Shown piece by piece: positions 23,050 to 33,739 of a stretch of 64,000 nucleotides of DNA (positions within the stretch are counted from its first letter, which is position 1; the number at the start of each line of letters is the position of its first letter). The notes under the pieces are model-generated. The model searched no databases and was not told the DNA's origin. It worked only from the letters and a program-made list of their open reading frames with translations. A program made the translations under genes and the position numbers. The stretch lies in assembly GCA_950022295.1 (NCBI GenBank), contig OX465600.1, forward strand, positions 230,537,782-230,601,781, given 5' to 3'. Origin of the DNA: Bromus sterilis (taxonomy: Eukaryota; Streptophyta; Magnoliopsida; Poales; Poaceae).

Positions 23050-24718
23050 TGATACGTCCAAAATGTATCTATAATTTATGCGTGTTCCATGCCTCTTTTG
23101 TGTGATATTGCTATGATATTGATGAACTTCCATACACTATTGATCATATTTGGACTAACATATTAACTCAGTGCACCCCAGTGCCAGTTCCTGTTTTCTG
23201 TTGTTTTCCTATTTCAGGTTTCGCCCATATTAAAAGTGCACCAAAAATTCGGGAAAAATCCAATAAAAAATCAGCGCAGAAGAACCTTCGGGAATCACCG
23301 AGGGGGCCAGAGGGGACCCACCAGGGCCCCAGGCGCCCTCCCGGCGCGCCCTAGGGTGGGGCCGCGCAAGGGGGCGCCTGGACCCCAGGTGGCCCCTCCT
23401 GTCTGCCCCCTTCGCCCATACAATCCTCGTGACGTGAAACCCCCGTGACGGGAAGCCTTTTTTGCGATCTCTCCTCTGTTCCGCCGCCTCCGCGCTTCCA
23501 AGATCGGGAGCACCAGAATACCTCTTCCCGGCACCCTGCCGGAGGGAGGAACCACTTCCGGGAGCTTCTCCACCACCATGGATGCTTCCCGGATGTACCG
23601 TGAGTAGTCCACCTTGGACCATGGGTCTATGATCAGTAGCTATGTGATGTTCTCCTCCCCTCTTTGTTCTTCATGGATTATACCTCGTGAGATGTCCTAC
23701 ATGATCGAGGCACATATGTAATATTTTCTATCGTTGTTATGCTGAGTTTGCTGGGATCCGATGGATTATGAGATTATGTTCAGATTGTGTTTGAGTAATA
23801 TATTTGATTCTCCTCTTTTATAATTATGTTCTAGAGTAATTCTTGCATGTTCTCCGTTGCTGTTTATTGCAATGGCCAAGTAGTAGGTAGTGACTCCAAG
23901 AGGGAGCTTTATGCATGATTGTGGGTTCATGCCCCCCGATGACTAGCTTGCGTGACAGAAACATGAGTCTAGGGGATGTGATGTTGCCACAAGGGGGAAA
24001 ACAACGGTGCTTGTACTTGTGGGTGCAAGGATTGTTTACTTTATGCAAAGTTCTTTAATGCAGTTGTCCGTTGCTTTGAGTTTACACTTTGGGTGGGATT
24101 CGCAACTTAATACCAGAGAGATGTTCTGGATAGATATCTCAAGGTGGATGATTAGTAGGTAGATGCAGATGGATTTTGGTCTACTTGTCTTGGCGTACCA
24201 CCCATGCTTTTGAGCCTCTTCCTTTCTTCATAGCATAATTAGCATTTGTTTGCGCACATAATCCTGTCAATTGCCCAGCTGTAATTTGTTTAGCTCGCAT
24301 GGCTATTTTATCGTCTTTTGGGAGAGAGACATCACTAGTGAACATCATAGGACCCCGGTCCATAGTTCCAATACTGTTTACACCCACTATCAATTTACTG
24401 CTTTATTTACTTTTCCGCTGCGATCACTATCATTATTATCCCGTGCATTTTACTTTTGTAAACAACAAGGACGGAGGAATTTACAACTCCTCTGTACTCG
24501 TTCGGAAGCAAAGTTATTTGTTGTGTGTGCAGGTCTAGGTGAAGTTAGCAACCTCGGTTGTAAACGGCAGCTTTGTTCACTTCACCACCTTCCTGTATCT
24601 GTTGGAGTCCTATTGGTTGGACATTCAACCTTAGCATCTTCACTAAGGGAAACTTGCAGTCTACATCTCAACCTTCCACATTGGGTAACCAACGAGGGGG
24701 CGTTAATTCGTACCATCA
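23050..24718 (+). repeat. TGA-2 5' LTR
   Basis: 1,669 bases, TGATACGTCC to CGTACCATCA. It contains the GC-rich module (about 23320-23405, with GCGCCCTCCCGGCGCGCC) and the CACCCTGCCGGAGGGAGG inverted repeat near 23535. The TATA position seen in sister LTRs here reads CCCATACAATCC, a degraded form. Confidence 0.9.
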
Positions 24719-24729
24719 AAAGCAATTTC

Positions 24730-24747
24730 TGGCGCCGTTGTCGGGGA
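24730..24747 (+). other. tRNA-Asp primer binding site of TGA-2
   Basis: TGGCGCCGTTGTCGGGGA, one mismatch from the complement of plant tRNA-Asp, begins 12 bases after the LTR. Confidence 0.85.
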
Positions 24748-24883
24748 CTCCACTCTTCAAGATAGGGGAGTTGCACACTATCTTTTATCTTTGCTTTTTT
24801 GTCTTGTTAGTTTACCTTTCAGTTTTTGCTTTAGTTTTATTTATCAAAAACCAAAAAAAATAGTTATCTTGCTTGCTGCTACT

Positions 24884-26745
24884 ATGGGCTCCTCCGAGAA
24901 CACCAAGTTGTGTGACTTCACTAGTCACAACAACAGTGACTTTATCTGCACTCCTATTGCTACACCTGCTACTTCAGCACCATCTTGTGAGATTAAACCT
25001 GCTTTGCCGAACCTTGTTATGAAAGATCAATTTACCGGTGCTAGAAATGATGCTGCTTTGCAATTAAATAATTTTATTGAGCTTTGTGATATGCAAAAGT
25101 ACAAAGTAGATGGTGATATTGTCAAGCTTAAGCTTTTTCCTTTCTCCTTGAGAGATGAAGCTAAAATCTGGTTTCAATCCTTGCCTAGGAATAGCATAGA
25201 TTCTTGGGATAAGTGCAAGGATGCTTTTATTGGGAAGTACTACCCCCTGATAAGATTATCCAATTCAGGAGTTATATTATGAATTTTAAACAATTGGATA
25301 ATGAACACGTTACCCAAGCTTGGGAACGCATGAAATCTCTTGTTAAGAACTGCCCTACGCATGGTTTGACTACTTGGATGGTTATCCAAACTTTTTATGC
25401 AGGCTTGAACTTTACCTCGCGGAACTTGCGAGATTCGGCCGCGGGAGGAACCTTTATGTCAACTACACTTGGTGCTGCCACAAAACTTCTCGATGAGATG
25501 ATGACCAACTATTCCCAATGGCGCACCGAAAGAGCTCCAACAGGTAGGAAGGTAAACTCTATCGAGAGATCTCCTCCCTAAATGAAAAAGTTGACTTGAT
25601 TATGTCTCTACTTACCAAGCAATCTCCTATTGATCCTCATGATGTTCCTTTAAATTCTTTGATTGCTCAGGCTCAAGTAGATGTGAACTTTATCTCTAGA
25701 AATAACTTCAATAACAATGCTTATAGGAGTAATTTTGGTAGCAATCCTAGACCGTTCCCCTCCAACAACTATGGGAACAACAACACTTATCCTAGCACCA
25801 GAAACTCTACCCCTAGAGATAGAGACATGCCTAGTTATGAGAAAATTTTGGAAATAGAGAAGGCCACTAAGAACTACATGCACACCCAGTATGAACAAAA
25901 TAGGACCTTCTCTAGACAATTAGATGAGCATACTTCTATCTTACAAGACATTGGCAGACAACTAGAGAGTCTGAACACTGAAATCTCTAAGCTGCAAACT
26001 AGGCTCACAACCACGGAGACCCAAGTTTCCAATATGTCTCACACACGGGATACTTTGATAAACCAAATGGCAGCTAAACCTGAAGTGGTTTTGACTATAA
26101 AGGAGGAAGAAGATAGAATTAAGAGCCTTCCTACACACCATACCGTTGCTACTATCCAAGTGGTTGAGGATATCCAAACTCCTAGCACCCAATGCACCCC
26201 TAGTCCCATAGGACCTATTAATGGTGACGCTATGACCTCAACCGTAGAAGAAGAAATTCCTATGACTATATAAGCTACCAAACAAGTGGGCCTAAAGGAC
26301 ACCACTACCACTTTACTTGATAGTCGTGACCTTGATTTTGATAATTGCACCCTTTCTGAAGTTATTCGTTTCCTTCACAAGATGTCTAGAGACCCCCACA
26401 CTAGCACACTCAATCTTGCCTTCACGGAGCATATCACTAATGCTCTCATCAAAGCTAGGGAGGAGAAGCTTAGGGTAGAAGCCTCCATACCTAGAAAGCT
26501 AGAAGATGGTTCGGATCCTATGATTAAAATTAAGTTGAATAACTTTTCTTGCTATGCTTTATGTGATGTTGGAGCTAGTACCTCTGTTATTCCCAAAAGA
26601 ATGTATGATATATTTGAATTGAAACCTTTTCATCCTTGTTCTTTTGGTGTTCTTCTTGTCGATTCTTATTGGAATTCCAATTCCCTCTCAAGAAAGGGAT
26701 GGAACACTTCCCTAGGAAAAGATTAAGTTGCCTTTTGAGTCCGTC
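24884..26745 (+). pseudogene. TGA-2 gag-protease, two frameshifts and an internal deletion
   Basis: The ATG at 24884 matches the start of the same protein in TGA-3. The gag core has FPFSLRDEAKIWFQSL, then FIGKYYP, then WERMKSLVKNCPTHG. A one-base loss near 25247 shifts the frame to the 25213-25581 frame. A second small loss near 25565 shifts it again. The middle is coiled-coil-like and Asn-rich. A TAA at 26271-26273 precedes the protease part. That part has the active-site motif DVGAST at about 26567 and is then cut by a deletion of about 150 bases at about 26667, relative to TGA-3. The deletion removes the flap and the ILGRPFLRT strand. It is non-functional. No pol follows. Confidence 0.85.
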
Positions 26746-26821
26746 ACACGGGCTATTTATTTTCTTGAAAATACTTGATCTATTTGCATTAAGCCTAGAT
26801 AATGGCTTTAAAGAAGCGCTT

Positions 26822-26836
26822 TCGGGAGGCAGCCCG
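26822..26836 (+). other. Conserved small hairpin after the TGA-2 coding region
   Basis: TCGGGAGGCAGCCCG can pair CGGG with CCCG around a short loop. The equivalent positions in TGA-1 (45075-45090) read TTGGGAGGCAACCCAA, where a C-G pair is replaced by T-A. In TGA-3 (38019-38033) one pair is lost. Confidence 0.5.
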
Positions 26837-27402
26837 CAACGAATTTAGGATTTCCTTTTTGTTTTTCTTCTGTTTTAGTGGTATTTATGATTGTTACTAC
26901 TGTAGCAACATCATTGTATCTTTACTTTTCAACCTTTGTGCCATTTATAGCCTCATATGACAAGGGAAGTGAAAGTTGTGACATGTTGTCCAGAAAACAG
27001 ATTCTGTCCTCGTGACTAGAAAAATCACAGAAAAATCCCAGTTCATCTTCTCTATATAATTACGGAACTTTCGTATATTCTGATTTTTTTTATTTGAGTT
27101 GCAGAAGTATACCTAAAAAATTATTTACTACCTGCTGATCTATTTTTCACAGATTCTGTCCTGTTTTTCCTTTTCTTCGTTTGTCCAACCTTAAGCTTGT
27201 TTTTTTATTTGCAAAAACTTTTTGGAAATCTTGAGAAACAGTATCCCTTCAAGAATATCTTTATTTCCAGTAGAGAAAAATTATTTTATTATGGGTACTA
27301 ACCTCGGTAATCAGATTATGATGAGTTATGTATGAAGGGAGTTTTCAAGTGTGCGAGGAAAGATGATGAAAGAAGATTAAGGAGTGTCAAGCGCTCAAGC
27401 TT

Positions 27403-27480
27403 GGGGATTCCCCCATGCATCCCCAAGAAATATTCAAGGATACTCAAGCGTCTAAGCTTGGGGATGCCCCCGTGCATCCC
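27403..27480 (+). repeat. Twin PPT-like hairpins in TGA-2
   Basis: Two inverted repeats, GGGGATnCCCCCnTGCATCCCC, lie at 27403-27424 and 27460-27480. Each can form a stem of GGGGATGC with GCATCCCC. The second is preceded by AAGCTTGGGGATG, the same word as the polypurine tract before the 3' LTR. The first hairpin has one stem mismatch (ATTC). Confidence 0.65.
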
Positions 27481-28735
27481 TTTCTCCATCAACAATTATC
27501 AGTTCGTCTCTCGTTTCACTATATTTTTATCACTTCATGCGTTATGTGCTATGCTTGGAGCATCTCGCTCTTAGGTTTTATTTTTAGTTTTATTTAGATT
27601 TTCTTGATTTTCATAACAATTTAGAACCCATCTTTCTTCTGTGGGAGAGAAACACGCTCCACTTCCAAAATCTAGAACACAACATAGGACTTTTTCATGC
27701 TTATCTTTGTTGTATGTGTTCTTTATCTTTTTTTATAGCTACTGTCATGTTTAGCTCTTAATTTTCATGCTTATATTTTCAAAGAGATTTTGTTTAGTTT
27801 GTTGCTGGAACTCTCTTATGTTTTTCATGTTTATCTTGTTTAGAGAGTTTTCTTGTTGCACTGAGTTTTGTGTCTTGACTTGGAGTAGGTAATTGAGGTT
27901 GCTATTCTTTTGTAGTAGTAACTTGCAATAGTTTTGAGGTATTGTTTTGAGTAATGTTTGGACTTTTGGTGTCAAGAGATTTAGCCTATTAGTGATAGAT
28001 GTCGTATTTTGGGCAATCCGTGTTTATTTTCAAAACTTACGAAATTAGTTGAGAACTTTAGCTACTAGATGGATCACTACTCTTCTGAGAGGTCGAATAT
28101 TAGAGTACACTCACGTACCATGAGTCGAGGATGCGCAAGTATAGCCAAACCCCCATACACTCCTCCTCGGGTACTTGTCCCTTTGTGAATCCTCCTTATT
28201 AGATTAAGAGTTACCAATAATAAGTGCATGAGTTCTTCGGACTAATGTGAGTATTCGAAAGTTGACACTTCCACCTTCCCATATTTTTCTAGCCTCTCCT
28301 GTGCCGTGCATTGCTTTCTTCTCACTCCGAGAGTTGGCGTCCATCTTCACCGGTACATCCAAACCCTTGGTATGATAGGCTCTATCATCATAAACCTCCT
28401 TATATCCTTCCTCAAAACAGCCACCATACCTACCTACCAAGGCATTTCCATAGCCTTTCCGAGATATATTGCCATGCAACATCCATCTTCTCATGACTTG
28501 ATCTTCATGTCATACATGCTACTTGCTTGATCGATGAGTCGCATGCTAGTTGGGCCTTGACCTAATCATTGCTACATGACGCGCTAGTATCATTGCATAT
28601 CCTGCTACACTGGCAGAGGCATACATTTGCATACATCATGATAGTTACATCTTCTTTATGAATTGAGTACTTTGTAAAGTGTGAAAGATCTTCTATACTC
28701 TTTGTAATATATAGAGTGTTGCCCCTAAAGTGAGG

Positions 28736-28807
28736 AAAAGATCCCAGAGTGAACAAATTAAAAGATCCCAAAGAGAACAAATTAAAAGATCCCAAAGAAG
28801 ACAAATG
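28736..28807 (+). repeat. 24-base tandem repeat, three units
   Basis: Units begin AAAAGATCCCA and end ACAAATT or ACAAATG, at 28736, 28760 and 28784. TGA-1 (from about 46904) and TGA-3 (about 36145-36190, inverted) carry about two units. The open frame across it is a by-product of the repeat. Confidence 0.75.
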
Positions 28808-29694
28808 AGAGAAATAGAAAGAGCCATTGAGGCCACCAAAAAATACAAAAACATAGAAAAAAGAGAAAAAGAAATAAAAAGAGAGAAGGGGCACACTACT
28901 ATTCCTTTTGAGAGATCCACACTCGTACTCCCTTTTATATCTTTTACTCCATAGAGATTATCATTTATGCATATAGCTATGTGGGGACCTTCACACTATA
29001 TAGAACTTGTCTTGTATATTCCAATGATGAGCCTCCTCAAATGTGCTCTAGGTCTTCTTAAGCAAGCAAGTTGGATGCACCCCCACTAGTTCCATTAGAG
29101 AGCTTACCTTAGCTCATATGTGCATCCGTTGCATGGCAATCCCAACTCCTCACATCATATCTATCATTTTGCTTGCTCTCGCCTATGATTGTCCTCATTG
29201 ATGTGAGCCTTTCACACCTTTTTGTCTTCCTCCTCCACCATATTCTCTCTTTGCCATCCTAAGTGTCAACTTTCTTGCTTACGCTCATCCATTGCATCAG
29301 TGCTCAAAATGTCAAAAAGGAGTGGGTCATTTTGACTTGTACCTCTCTAGTGGTCTTGGGATGAGTCAAGATAGTATTCCAAAGAAGACCAATTGTGTAA
29401 TTTTAGTAGATTGAGTTCTCAACACAAAAATACTTTTTCTCTCGTATATCCCTATCCCCTTTCTTGCACGCAAACTCTATTTGGAGACATTCGAGTCACG
29501 GACAGCGAGAGCTCTTGCACCTTTATGTTCTTATGTTGCTTGTTTCAATGCTAAATATAGACTCTTGCCTGTAATGACTTGAATTGAATTACATGCCTTG
29601 ATTTCTTTACTTAAAAGTTCTTATATGGTTGGTAGCATGTTACCACAGAAATTATGAATTTTATCATTTACCTACTCGAGGACGAGCAGGAATT

Positions 29695-29708
29695 AAGCTT
29701 GGGGATGT
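29695..29708 (+). other. Polypurine tract of TGA-2
   Basis: AAGCTTGGGGATGT lies directly before the 3' LTR TGATACG. It is the usual plus-strand primer position. Identical tracts precede the 3' LTRs of TGA-1 and TGA-3. Confidence 0.75.
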
Positions 29709-30479
29709 TGATACGTCCAAAACGTATCTATAATTTCTACTTGCTCCATGCCTCTTTTGTGTAATATTTCTATGATATTGATGAACTTCCATACACTTTT
29801 GATCATATTTGGACTAACCTATTAACTCAGTGCACCCTAGTGCTAGTTCCTGTTTTCTGCTGTTTTTCTATTTCAGGTTTCCGCCATATTAAAAGTGCTC
29901 CAAAAATTCGGGAAAAATCCAATAAAAAATCAGCGCAGAAGAAGCTTCGGGAATCACCGACGGGGGCCAGAGGGGACCCACCAGGGCCCCAGGCGCCCTC
30001 CCGGCGCGACCTAGGGTGGGGCCGCGCAAGGGGGCCGCCTAAACCCCTGGTGGCCCCCCTGGCTTCCCCCCCTTCACCCATATAATCCTCGTGACGTGAA
30101 ACCCCCGTGACGGGAACCCTTTTTAGCGATCTCTCCTCTGTTCCGCCGCCGCCGCGCTTCCAAGATCAGGAGCACCAGAAGACCTCTTCCCGGCACCCTG
30201 CCGGAGGGAGGAACCACCTCCGGGAGCTTCTCCACCACCATGGATGCTTCCCGGATGAACCGTGAATAGTCCACCTTGGTGTGTGTGCAGGTCCAGGTGA
30301 AGTTAGCAACCTCGGTTCTAAACGGCGCCATTGTTCACTTCACCACCTTCTTGTATCTGTTGGAGTCCTATTGGTTCGACATTCAACCTTAGCATCTTCG
30401 CTAAGGGAAACTTGTTGCTGTCTACATCTCAACCTTCCACTTTGGATAACCAACGAGGGGGCGTTAATTCGTACCATCA
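29709..30479 (+). repeat. TGA-2 3' LTR with ~898-base internal deletion
   Basis: Starts TGATACGTCC and ends CGTACCATCA like the 5' LTR but is only 771 bases long. The break lies at about 30278, joining CCACCTTGG to TGTGTGTGCAGG. In the 5' LTR these are at about 23618 and 24522, with TTG present at both edges. It keeps CCCATATAATCC, a better TATA box than that of the 5' LTR. Confidence 0.9.
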
Positions 30480-30484
30480 GCACC

Positions 30485-32038
30485 CCAGTGCCAGTTCCTG
30501 TTTTCTGTTGTTTTTCAATTTTAGGTTTCCCCCATATTAAAAGTGCTCCAAAAATTCGGGAAAAATACAATAAAAAAATTAGCATACCGAAAGCTTCAGG
30601 AAACACCAAGGTGGGGCCAGAGGGCCACCACCAGGGGCCCAGGAGTCCTAGTGGCGCGCCCTAGGGTGTGTCCGCGCCATGGGGGCGCCTGGACCCCTGG
30701 TGGCCCCCCTGGCTGCCCCCCTCCGCCTATATATTCTCCATTAGGGGATTCTTCCGAGGACAGAACCCTTTTTCGTGATCTCGCCTCTGTTCCTCCGTCG
30801 CTGCGCTTCCAAGATCGGGAGCGCAAGAAGACCTCTTCCCGGCACCCTGCCGGAGGGAGGATTGACCTCTGGGAGCCTCTCCTCCACCATGGGCGCTTCC
30901 CGGATGATCTGTGAGTAGTCTACCTTGGAACATGGGTCCGTGATAGGTAGCTCTGTGATGTTCTCCTCCCCTCTTTGTTCTTCATGGATTAGACCTTGTG
31001 AGCTGCCCTACATGATCAAAGCACATATGTCATTCTTTCTGCTCTTGCTATGCTGAGTTTGCTGGGATCTGATTGATTATGAGACTATGTTCAGTTTGTG
31101 ATGGATTAATATATTTGGTTCTTATCTTTTATATTTTTGTTCTTGAGTAATTCTTGCATGTTCTCCGTTGTTGTTTATTGCTTTGGCCAAGTAGTAGGTA
31201 GTGACTCCAAAAGGGAACGTTATGCTCGATTGTGGGTTCATGCCCCCTGATGACTAGCTTGAGTGATAGAAACATGAGTCTAGGCGATGTGTTGTTTCCA
31301 CAAGGGGGAAAACAACGGTGCTTGTAACCGCGGTTGCAAGGATTGTTTACTTTACGCAAAGTTCTTTTAATGCAGTTGTCTATTTCTTTGGGTTTACACT
31401 TTCGGGGGCTCGCAACTTAATACCAGTGAGATGTTCTGGATAGATATCTCAAGGTGGATGATTAGTAATAGATGTAGTTGGATTTCGGTCTACTTATTTT
31501 GGCGTACCGCCCATGCTTTTGAACCTCTTCCTTTCTTTGCATCATAGTTAGCATTGCAATGCGTTTTTAATCCTGTCAATTGCCCAGCTGTGATTTGTTT
31601 ACCTCGCATAGCAGTTTTATCATCTTTTGGGAGAGAGACATCACTAGTGAACATCACGGGACCCCGGTCCATATTCTCATCACCGTTTACACGCTCAATT
31701 TATTTCCTGCTTTTACTTTCCAGTTGCAATTACCACCACTACTATCTGTTACGTTGATCCTTCGTAAACAACAAGGCCGGAGAGATTGACAACCTATCTG
31801 AACTTCGTTGGGAGAAAAGTTACTTGTTGTGTGTGCAGGTCCAGGTAAAGTAAGAAACCCTGAGGTTGTGAACGGCGTCATTGTTCACTTACCACCTACT
31901 TGTAGTTATCGGATTACTATTGGTTCGATCTCAACCTTGGTATCTTTGCCAAGGGAAATTTGCTACTATCCTACATCTCACCTTCCACTTGGGGTAACCA
32001 ACAAAGGGCGAGAAGCCATTATCATCTCTCGCGCATCA
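30485..32038 (+). repeat. TGA-1 5' LTR, remainder
   Basis: Resumes with CCAGTGCCAG after the duplicated GCACC and runs to CGCGCATCA at 32038, matching the end of the 3' LTR at 49521. It holds the GC-rich module (about 30610-30720) followed by the TATA box CCTATATATTCTCC near 30728. Confidence 0.9.
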
Positions 32039-32048
32039 AGCTAATTTC

Positions 32049-32066
32049 TGGCGTCGTTGCCGAGGA
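32049..32066 (+). other. tRNA-Asp primer binding site of TGA-1
   Basis: TGGCGTCGTTGCCGAGGA has two mismatches to the canonical tRNA-Asp complement. It begins ten bases after the LTR. Confidence 0.8.
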
Positions 32067-32221
32067 CTCCAATCTACAAGATAGGAGAGTTTCACACTAT
32101 CTTTTACCTTTGCTTTTTAGTCTTGTCAGTTTACCTTTCAGTTTTTATCTTAGTGTCCTATATATAAAATCACAAAAAAATATTTACCTTCCTTTTAGTA
32201 GTCCTTCTTATTTAGTTGAAC

Positions 32222-32726
32222 ATGTTAGTACTTGGTGCTTTGAGGGAATCGAAAGTTCTAGATTTCCATCAAAGGGATGGAGAAAATATGAAGAAGGCAT
32301 GGGAAAGAATTTCTGAAGCACATAGGAGAATTATGCCTTGGATACCTATAAAAATTGTATTTAAAATTTTTTACCAATGTATTTTTAAGTGGTGTAAACA
32401 CTCTCTTGATATTATAGCTGAAGGAGACTTTTTAGAGAGTGATGAAGCTAGAGCTCTTGATATTTTGCATGGTCTGTCTAGTTATTTTGTTTATGATCGT
32501 AGCATTGATACTGTTGTAGATAGACTTGCCACTATTTAAAAGAGGATGGATGCTCTAGACTTGAGAAAGGTAGAGGAACTTAAGTCCAACAAGAAAGAAA
32601 TGTTGGATATAGATGATGATTGGGAGCCTTTTGTTAGGATTAGCATCTCTAACCAAGACTTCCTTTCTTTTTGTGATATTGGATCCATGGATTCTACAAT
32701 GCCATGATTCTTTGAAACTAGACATG
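32222..32726 (+). pseudogene. TGA-1 short gag-like ORF and start of protease
   Basis: From the ATG at 32222 the frame holds a WERISEAHRRI segment, then a P-W-I-P block and an FYQC...LDIIAEGDF block. This is the layout of the C-terminal half of a plant gag core. The N-terminal half found in TGA-2 and TGA-3 is absent, and the match is at pattern level only. A TAA lies in frame at 32537-32539. The frame then continues through a coiled-coil-like KRMDALDLRKVEELKSNK to DIGSMDSTMP, a likely retropepsin active site (D-I-G-S) near 32675, and a TGA near 32705. Solo-1 then interrupts it. The coding region differs from that of TGA-2 and TGA-3 although the LTRs and 3' region agree. Confidence 0.6.
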
Positions 32727-33739
32727 GATAATGTCGGGACCCGGAATATGCGTATGTAATTCCAGTCACAACTCAATCACATGGAGAGCCGAGAGCCGTA
32801 CCCACTTGTCTAAGCAGACAAGGCCAAGCACAGAACACTCTCGGAAAGCATCGTACGTGAGGGGCATCCCATCCAGGCCGGATGATCAACTGAGATGGGT
32901 CCTCATCGTCCGCTCACAAGTCTAAATTCTTATGGGTGGTGAATCCCATACTCATAGACATGTCGCCTCAACCATGTTATCGATTGAATCCTAACTCTTA
33001 CATAGACTTACTCCAGCCCGATCACTTAGTCGGGGTCTATGGAGGGCTCGATCATACAACAAAGTGTGCACGTGACAGAGTCACGAGCAATCGCATCGCG
33101 ATGCCCCAAGCTGCGCACATCTAAGGGCCACTTGGTGTATAAAAGACCGCCAGCCAGATCACAACTAAGGTCTCGAAAAGCCATACTAAAACATGCATGT
33201 TATAATCACACACGCAGCCCACATGTCTAGTATGAACAGCAGGTATCATCACATAACTCTACAAAGTACTTCTTTATTGACTTACACATAGAGTATACAA
33301 AGATCACATGTCTGTGATCAACATTACATCATACAACGGAAGCAAATTAGGTCTGAGTACAGAAAATTTTAACAAATGGCTTAGAGAAGCCTTGTAAACA
33401 TACATGCCCTGGGACTGCTGTCTGGGACTATACTACCAAGGTCAAAGTCGAGCTTTAGGAAGGTGTCTCCATCGGGGTCCGGGTTCTCATCTAAAACATA
33501 GAATAAGCAAACGTGAGTAAAAAGTCGTACTCAACAAGACTTACATCAGAACTACACTACTCATGCTCAAGTATCACGGTAAAGGAGGTGGAGTTCAACA
33601 TGCAGAAGTGCCAGCTTTGACTTGGCTAGTCCTGAACTACGAGTACCAGACTTGAGGTAAGAAGCGTACACGAGTCCACTACCAAGTCTCCAACCAATAC
33701 ACCACTATGTATACTTCCTCGACTTCCCCACGAGGAGCA

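Larger units (their letters stand above)
26850..29694 (+). other. Long 3' non-coding region of TGA-2
   Basis: About 2.8 kb without a coding domain, yet well conserved in order with TGA-1 and TGA-3. Blocks in order are a GTTACTACTGTAGCAAC block (about 26894), twin hairpins (27403-27480), an AT-rich middle, a 24-base tandem repeat (28736-28807), and TTACCTACTCGAGGACGAGC just before the polypurine tract. Its retention in three copies that differ in coding content suggests it is needed in cis for RNA packaging or reverse transcription. Confidence 0.6.
23050..30479 (+). mobile_element. TGA-2, element nested in the TGA-1 5' LTR
   Basis: Complete in outline: 5' LTR 23050-24718, primer site, broken gag-protease, long 3' non-coding region, polypurine tract and a shortened 3' LTR 29709-30479. 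The target duplication GCACC lies at 23045-23049 and 30480-30484. It belongs to the same family as the LTR it landed in. It has no reverse transcriptase or integrase. Confidence 0.92.

Noticed and set aside
22926..23060. Two LTR starts in tandem, suggesting an LTR tandem array
   Set aside because: The GCACC duplication at 23045 and 30480 shows a single LTR split by a nested insertion.
28730..28954. Charged 74-codon open frame
   Set aside because: It is a read-through of the 24-base tandem repeat and flanking purine-rich DNA. It is not conserved as a frame in TGA-1 or TGA-3.
32732..33739. Reading Solo-1's left part as a separate small gene region
   Set aside because: The GATAA duplications and paired TGTC/GACA ends show one insertion spanning 32732-44706, and no domain-bearing frame is present.
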